Source: Streptomyces peucetius
GTDB taxonomy: Bacteria > Actinomycetota > Actinomycetes > Streptomycetales > Streptomycetaceae
Direction: 5' to 3'
Assembly: GCF_025854275.1 (NCBI RefSeq)
Contig: NZ_CP107567.1
Location: 6,882,001 to 6,946,000 of the forward strand
Length of the DNA stretch: 64,000 nucleotides
Shown: positions 59,175 through 64,000 of the stretch, piece after piece
How positions within the stretch are numbered: position 1 is the first letter of the stretch
How the letters are laid out: each line of letters starts with the position of its first letter
Notes under the pieces: model-generated
What the model was told of the DNA's origin: nothing
The model's input: the letters and a program-made list of their open reading frames with translations, nothing else
The model's database searches: none
Made by a program: the position numbers and the translations under genes

Positions 59175-59220
59175 CCGCCTGTGGCCGTGGGCGCGTGGAT
59201 CCCCGAAGGATGAGCCCGCA

Positions 59221-61002
59221 GTGACCGAGCACGACATTCTGCTGGGCCTCGGCCTGACCGTGGCTCTCGCCGTGGGTTCCCAGATCCTGGCGAGCAGGCT
59301 GCGCGTGCCGGCCCTCATCGTGCTGCTTCCCGTCGGCTTCACCGCCGGAGCCCTGACCGACGTCGTCCAGCCCGACAAGCTGGTGGGGCCCGACTTCTCC
59401 GCCCTGGTCTCGCTGGCGGTGGCGGTGATCCTCTACGACGCCGGCCTGGCCCTGGACCTGCGCCGTCTCAAGGGCAGCACCCGCCGTGTCGTGGTGCGGC
59501 TGATCGCGCTGGGCGTACTGATCACCTGGGGGGCCTGTCTCGGTCTGGCCCTGGTGCTGTTCGACATCCCGCTCGCGGTGGCCGCGATGCTGGGCGTGAT
59601 CCTCGTGGTGTCCGGTCCGACCGTGGTGGGGCCACTGCTCGAGTACGTCAGGCCGGCAGATCAGGTACGGCGGATCCTCATCTGGGAGGGGTCGCTCATC
59701 GACCCGGTCGGTGCCGTCCTGGGTGCCCTCGTCTTCCAGTCCATTGTCGCGGGCGGATTCGGCGGCGGAGGCGCGTACCGCTTCGGAGGCTTCCTCCTCA
59801 GCCTGACGGTCGGCCTGGTAGGCGGCGTGGTCGCCGTGGCGCTCCTGTGGTTCACGCTCCGTACGCTTCGGCTCGGCGAGACCCTGGGCACGCTCGCCCA
59901 ACTCGCCGTCGTCATCCTGGTGTCCGCAGGCTGCGACGTGGTGCGCGACGACACCGGGCTCGTCGCCGCGATCGTGGCCGGGCTGGCGGTCGCGAACCTG
60001 CCCGGCTTCGACATGCCCGCCCGCCGACCGTTCTTCGAAACGCTCGTCCAGTTGGTCATCGGCCTGCTGTTCGTCTCCATCTCCGCCACGGTGCCGCCGT
60101 CGTCCGTGACACCCGTGTTGCTGCCGTGCCTCGTCCTTGTCGCCGTGCTCGTCCTGGTGGTGAGACCCCTCGTCGCCTATCTGGCCACCGGCCGGACGGA
60201 CCTCAGCCCCGGAGCACGGGCCTTCATCGGATGGATGGCGCCGCGCGGCATCGTCGCCGCCTCGACCGCAGCGACCTTCTCGGCGACCCTCGTCGACCTG
60301 GGGCTGGACGGTGCCGGCAAGATCCTCCCGATCACCTTCCTGGTGATCACCGGAACCGTCGTGTGCTACGCCCTCACGGCCGGCCCGGTGGCCACCGGGC
60401 TCGGGGTTGTCGTCTCCCCTCGTACCCGTCCGCTGCTCGTCGGCGGCGATCCTTGGGTGATCGCGCTCGGACAGGCGCTGCGGTCCGCCGGACTCGACGT
60501 GTTGATGTGGGCCGGGCCCGAACGGCAACGGGACCGGATCAGACAGGCGGGACTGGCCCTGGCCTCCGGCGAACTGCTGGCTGCCGCTGCCGACGAGGCT
60601 CAACTGGAGGGCGTCACCGCGATGTTCCTGCTGACCGGTGATGACGACTTCAACGCGCTCGCCTCCATCGTGATGCGGGTCGGCGTCGACGGCCCGGTGT
60701 ACCGGATCGGCCCCCCGGACGACAGGGAGGGTGCTGTCGCCCCGTACACCGGCGGAGCCATCCTTTTCGGCAGGACGCTCACGCGGCGCGCCCTGGCGAC
60801 CCGTCACGCGCAGGGATCCCGCTTCACGGTGCTGCCCACCGCCCGGCCTCTGCAGCCGCAGCACGACACGCTGTTCGTCCTGCGGGCCGACGGCCGGCTC
60901 GAACCGGTCACGGACCAGGCGGCGGTCACCCCACGGGACGGTGACTCGGTCGTCGTGCTGGTGCCTACGCTGCCGGGGGAACGGAGCCCGTCGTCCGGCT
61001 GA
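59221..61002 (+). CDS. CPA-family cation/proton antiporter with cytoplasmic regulatory domain
   Basis: Membrane antiporter of 593 residues. About 12 spans (1-400) show the Na+(K+)/H+ exchanger pattern: SQILASRLRVPALIVLLPVG, ILYDAGLALDLRRLKG, VSGPTVVGPLLEYVRP, WEGSLIDPVGAVLGAL (transport Asp) and GWMAPRGIVAAS. The C-terminal half (420-593) resembles TrkA-N/TrkA-C regulatory domains found in KefB and YjbQ-type antiporters. Probably sodium or potassium extrusion under stress. GTG 59221 has AAGGA upstream. Confidence 0.9.
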   Translation: MTEHDILLGLGLTVALAVGSQILASRLRVPALIVLLPVGFTAGALTDVVQPDKLVGPDFSALVSLAVAVILYDAGLALDLRRLKGSTRRVVVRLIALGVLITWGACLGLALVLFDIPLAVAAMLGVILVVSGPTVVGPLLEYVRPADQVRRILIWEGSLIDPVGAVLGALVFQSIVAGGFGGGGAYRFGGFLLSLTVGLVGGVVAVALLWFTLRTLRLGETLGTLAQLAVVILVSAGCDVVRDDTGLVAAIVAGLAVANLPGFDMPARRPFFETLVQLVIGLLFVSISATVPPSSVTPVLLPCLVLVAVLVLVVRPLVAYLATGRTDLSPGARAFIGWMAPRGIVAASTAATFSATLVDLGLDGAGKILPITFLVITGTVVCYALTAGPVATGLGVVVSPRTRPLLVGGDPWVIALGQALRSAGLDVLMWAGPERQRDRIRQAGLALASGELLAAAADEAQLEGVTAMFLLTGDDDFNALASIVMRVGVDGPVYRIGPPDDREGAVAPYTGGAILFGRTLTRRALATRHAQGSRFTVLPTARPLQPQHDTLFVLRADGRLEPVTDQAAVTPRDGDSVVVLVPTLPGERSPSSG

Positions 61003-61028
61003 GGCCGGGCGTGATTCACAGGAGAGAC

Positions 61029-62882
61029 CTAACCACCACTGCCCTGTTCCCGGATACGGTTCAGGGTCGCGTCCAGGGTGATGGCCGCGTCGATGAGCGC
61101 CAGATGCGTGAACGCCTGGGGAAAGTTGCCCAGTTGCCGGCCGGTCAGGGCGATCTCCTCGGAGAACAGCCCCAGATGGTTGGCATACGTCATCATCTTC
61201 TCCAGGACCAGCCTGGCCTGATCGGTCCGCCCGGCCCGCGCCAGCGCGTCGACGTACATGAAGGTACACAGGGAGAACGTCCCTTCGGAGCCGCGCAGCC
61301 CGTCGGGCGAAGCAGCGGGGTCGTACCGGTAGACGAGACTGTCGGTGACCAGCTCCTGGTCCATGGCGTCCAGGGTGGACTTCCACATCGGGTCGTCGGG
61401 CGTGATGAAGCCGACCGTCGGCATGCGCAGCAGGGACGAGTCGAGGACATCAGTGCCGTAGTGCTGGACGAAGGCCCTCCGGTGCTGGTCCCAGCCCTTG
61501 GCCAGGACCTGCTGGTAGATCCTGTCGCGTTCGCTGCTCCACCGCGTGGTGGCGGCGGGCCTACCGCTGGCGCGCGCGAGCCGCAGCGCGCGGTCGAAGG
61601 CGACCCAGGACATCACCCGCCCGTAGGTGAAGTGCTTGCGGCCGCCGCGGGTCTCCCAGAGGCCCTCCCCGGCCTGGTCCCAGTGGTCGACGAGCCAGTC
61701 GAGCAGCGTGTGCAGCGAGGCCCAGCCGTGGGTGTCCAGTTGGATCCCGCGCTGGTGGGCGAAGTAGATGCTGTCCATCGCCTCCCCGTAGATGTCCAGT
61801 TGCAGCTGGGTCGCGGCGCCGTTGCCGATGCGTACCGGGGAAGACCGTTCGTAGCCCTCCCAGTGGTCCAGAGTTTCCTCGACGAGATCGGAGGAGCCGT
61901 CGACCCGGTACATGATGTTCAGCGGACCCGTGTCGCCCTCGCTGCCGGCCCGCTCCTTCACCCGGTCGCCCAGCCAGCCGATGAACGCGGTCGCCTCCTC
62001 CTTGAACCCCAGACCCAGCAGGGCGTACACGGAGAACGAGGCGTCGCGGATCCAGGTGAAGCGGTAGTCCCAGTTGCGCTCGCCGCCCATTTGCTCCGGC
62101 AGCCCCGCCGTCGGGGCCGCCACCAGCGCGCCACTGGGTGCGTACGTCATGAGCTTCAGCGTCACCGCCGAGCGTTCGACGGCTTCGCGCCACCGTCCCG
62201 TGTAGCGGGACTGGCCGAGCCACGACCGCCAGTACCGGACGGTGCTGTCGAACAGCTCCTCGAACTCGGCGAGCCGGATCTCGCGCGGGGGCCCGTCGGC
62301 CGACGACTCCAGGACCAGACCCCGCTGCTGACCGGCCCGCAGGGTCAGGGAGAACCGCAGATCCTGGTCGCTCGTGAGCGAGTTGACGAGCCGCTCGTCC
62401 CCCGGTTCGCGGACCGGGTGCACGGTCAGCTCGACATCGTCCGACACGAACACCAGCCCCTGGCCGGCGATGTGCAGCTTGTGCGGTTTGCGGCCGTAGT
62501 CGAACCGCGGGGCGATGTCGACCTCGAAGGTCATGCTGCCGCGTACGCAGCGGAGCATGCGGACCAGACGATGGCGCTCGGTGGCCGCAGGCCCGGTGAC
62601 CGGCATGAAGTCGACCACTTCGCCGGCGCCGGCCTCGGTCATGAAACGGGTCACCAGAATCGCGGTGTCAGGGAGGTACAGCTGCTTGGTCGCGTACGTC
62701 TCGTGGGAGGGCCGGACCGTGCAGTGACCGCCCTTCCCTGCATCCAGCAACGCGCCGAACACGCTGGGCGAGTCGAAACGCGGACAGCAGAACCAGTCGA
62801 TGGCTCCGTCCGTGGTCACCAGCGCCGCGGTCTGCAGATCACCGATCAGCCCGTGGTTCTCGATCAGGGCGTATTCGTTCAT
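61029..62882 (-). CDS. glycoside hydrolase family 15 protein (glucoamylase/trehalase type)
   Basis: Cytoplasmic enzyme of 617 residues, typical length for bacterial GH15. N-terminal beta domain (IENHGLIGDLQTAALVTTDG, IDWFCCPRFDSPSVFGALLD) and an (alpha/alpha)6 barrel with ERNWDYRFTWIRDASFSVYA, the general-acid/base candidates in IYGEAMDSIYF and LGLFSEEI. Trehalase and glucoamylase activities both occur in this clade; no signal peptide favours trehalose or maltodextrin inside the cell. AAAGGGG before the ATG. It converges on the antiporter with 26 bases between. Confidence 0.93.
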   Translation of the reverse strand: MNEYALIENHGLIGDLQTAALVTTDGAIDWFCCPRFDSPSVFGALLDAGKGGHCTVRPSHETYATKQLYLPDTAILVTRFMTEAGAGEVVDFMPVTGPAATERHRLVRMLRCVRGSMTFEVDIAPRFDYGRKPHKLHIAGQGLVFVSDDVELTVHPVREPGDERLVNSLTSDQDLRFSLTLRAGQQRGLVLESSADGPPREIRLAEFEELFDSTVRYWRSWLGQSRYTGRWREAVERSAVTLKLMTYAPSGALVAAPTAGLPEQMGGERNWDYRFTWIRDASFSVYALLGLGFKEEATAFIGWLGDRVKERAGSEGDTGPLNIMYRVDGSSDLVEETLDHWEGYERSSPVRIGNGAATQLQLDIYGEAMDSIYFAHQRGIQLDTHGWASLHTLLDWLVDHWDQAGEGLWETRGGRKHFTYGRVMSWVAFDRALRLARASGRPAATTRWSSERDRIYQQVLAKGWDQHRRAFVQHYGTDVLDSSLLRMPTVGFITPDDPMWKSTLDAMDQELVTDSLVYRYDPAASPDGLRGSEGTFSLCTFMYVDALARAGRTDQARLVLEKMMTYANHLGLFSEEIALTGRQLGNFPQAFTHLALIDAAITLDATLNRIREQGSGG

Positions 62883-62993
62883 CGCTGAGCCCCTTTCGGT
62901 GCTGCCCGATCAGCATAGGCACGACGGCTCCGACGGGCCTCCCGGGCCGGCCCGGGGAGTGCACCTGCCTGCGGTGCTGCCTCTGCGCGCGCC

Positions 62994-63188
62994 GTGCGCC
63001 GGTTCCGTCGACCCCACGACAGCCGTTCAGGTCTCAACCACATCGAGGCTTTTCTGCACACGATCGGCCGTACGGCACTCCACGGCCGCTTCGTGCTCGC
63101 CGACAACCACGGGCGCCCGCGCCTTCTGGTCCCCTCCAGGGTGTGGGAGGACTACCTCCGGGTCGGCGTCACAGAGATCCGTGAGTAA
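62994..63188 (+). CDS. small ORF of unknown function
   Basis: GTG-started frame of 64 codons with an ordinary-looking protein sequence (LHTIGRTALHGRFVLADNHG, then LLVPSRVWEDYLRVG). No family recognised and no ribosome site. The same frame reopens immediately after its stop and runs to 63371. Confidence 0.35.
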   Translation: MRRFRRPHDSRSGLNHIEAFLHTIGRTALHGRFVLADNHGRPRLLVPSRVWEDYLRVGVTEIRE

Positions 63189-63371
63189 GGGGCGACATCC
63201 CTGCAGGTTTGCAGACGGCTCCGCGCGCTGCTGGAGGGCCTTCGCGGTACCGTGCGCGCCGAGCACCTGGCGGTGGTCGACGAGGAGCTCGACACCGAAC
63301 GGGTGGTGCTTTGCCGGAACGGCAAGAAAGTTCGCCATAACGGGACCGTCCGCGCCACCCTGACGCCATGA
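63189..63371 (+). other. open frame in phase with the preceding small ORF, ends on the methyltransferase start
   Basis: After the TAA at 63186 the same frame continues 60 codons (LRALLEGLRGTVRAEHLAVV, then VLCRNGKKVRHNGTV) to a TGA that overlaps the next gene start (ATGA at 63368). Either a second small coupled gene with a rare start or, with the previous piece, a broken gene. Confidence 0.3.
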
Positions 63372-64000
63372 GCCATCACCACGACTCCACCCACATCGAC
63401 TGGAACGAGCAGGCGCAGCTCCTGGAGCACGGCGCGGAGGTGCAGAGCCCGCTGTACCGGCAGGCGGCCGACTGGCTGCGCGAGCTGGTTCCCCCGGGCG
63501 GCGTCCGCCGCATCCTCGACATCGGCAGCGGGCCGGGCGTCATCAGCGGGGTACTCGCGGAGGCCTTCCCGTACGCCGAGGTCGTCGCCGTCGACGCCAC
63601 CGCGCCGCTCCTGGAACGGGCCCTGACCCGCGCGGCCCGCAACGGCCAGGCCGACCGCATCAGCATCCGCCACGCCGAACTGCCCGAGGGGATCGAGGAG
63701 CTCGGCGAGGCGGACCTCATCTGGGCGTCCGGGGCCGTGCACCACCTCGGCGACCAGCGCGCCGCGACCGCCGCCCTGGCCCGGCTGCTGCGGCCGGGTG
63801 GGCTGCTCGCCCTCGTCGAGGGCGGGCTGCCCACCCGGCACCTGCCGCGTGACATCGGCATCGGCAGGCCGGGCCTGGAGAGCAGGATCGGCGCCGCCGT
63901 CGACGACTGGTTCAGCCGGATGCGGGCAGAGCTGCCGGGCGCGAAGGACGAGGTCGAGGACTGGCGCGCGCTGCTGGCAGCCTCGGGGCTCACCCCGAGC
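63368..64000 (+). CDS. class I SAM-dependent methyltransferase (3' end outside window)
   Basis: First 211 residues of a methyltransferase running off the window. ATG 63368 starts MSHHHDSTHIDWNEQAQLLE. Motif I is RILDIGSGPGVISGVLAE, motif II VVAVDATAPLL, and ADLIWASGAVHHLGD with LARLLRPGGLLALVEGG follow, as in UbiE/CmoA-like enzymes. Substrate unknown. The start overlaps the stop of a short upstream frame. Confidence 0.9.
   Translation, partial: MSHHHDSTHIDWNEQAQLLEHGAEVQSPLYRQAADWLRELVPPGGVRRILDIGSGPGVISGVLAEAFPYAEVVAVDATAPLLERALTRAARNGQADRISIRHAELPEGIEELGEADLIWASGAVHHLGDQRAATAALARLLRPGGLLALVEGGLPTRHLPRDIGIGRPGLESRIGAAVDDWFSRMRAELPGAKDEVEDWRALLAASGLTPS

Overview
The window is chromosomal DNA of a Streptomyces or a close relative. 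The evidence is very high GC with third-position GC in every gene, GTG starts, GGAGG-type ribosome sites, a sporulation-type SsgA-like gene, a rare TTA (bldA-type) codon, and an ethylmalonyl-CoA gene cluster of streptomycete type. I see no rRNA, tRNA, CRISPR array, insertion sequence or phage integrase. About 55 intact genes are called, plus one clear pseudogene and two genes cut by the window ends.

Layout. 1-3140: tail of a branched-chain amino acid ABC importer operon (two permeases and a binding lipoprotein) closed by a strong terminator. 3300-5850: SRPBCC and VOC proteins, a 20-bp bidirectional terminator, then psd-pssA for phosphatidylethanolamine synthesis on the minus strand. 6021-15319 (minus strand): ethylmalonyl-CoA pathway genes mcd, mch, mcl, meaA and ccr, a TetR regulator and a tandem 3-hydroxyacyl-CoA dehydrogenase; they carry acetyl-CoA carbon through crotonyl-CoA and ethylmalonyl-CoA toward glyoxylate and propionyl-CoA. 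The ccr promoter holds two operator-like palindromes. 15687-25323: HEAT-repeat, GNAT, radical SAM (with a LexA-type box), SRPBCC, an unusual MFS transporter with an Ig-like tail, a multidomain SpoIIE phosphatase, a TTA-containing membrane protein and an Lrp regulator.

25526-35580 (plus strand): ddaH-rocD followed by four tightly packed or overlapping genes for a D-aminopeptidase-like M55 enzyme, an M20 peptidase, an S9 peptidase and an S66 L,D-carboxypeptidase or MccF-like enzyme, then a secreted CocE-type hydrolase. This looks like a module for breaking down peptides together with arginine/ornithine. 35588-39938: adenosine deaminase, a GntR regulator whose likely operator recurs in the first codons of the deaminase gene, and small enzymes.

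40046-50211: envelope and lipid functions (PAP2-diacylglycerol-kinase fusion, two metallo-beta-lactamase-fold proteins flanking a DedA-like protein, a membrane protein with an alkaline-phosphatase domain), an aminotransferase-fold protein with no lysine at all, an AdiC-like antiporter and a zinc alcohol dehydrogenase. 50349-57526: membrane protein, XRE regulator, SsgA-like sporulation protein under a Crp-like site, secreted phospholipase C, ATP-dependent DNA ligase, ricin-lectin membrane protein, FBP zinc-finger protein and pterin dehydratase. 57540-64000: a decayed GMC oxidoreductase beside an intact SDR dehydrogenase, a cation/proton antiporter, a GH15 glucoamylase/trehalase, small open frames of unknown worth, and a methyltransferase cut by the window end.

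Functions rest on motif recognition from the translated sequence only; no database search was run. Promoters and operators are predictions.
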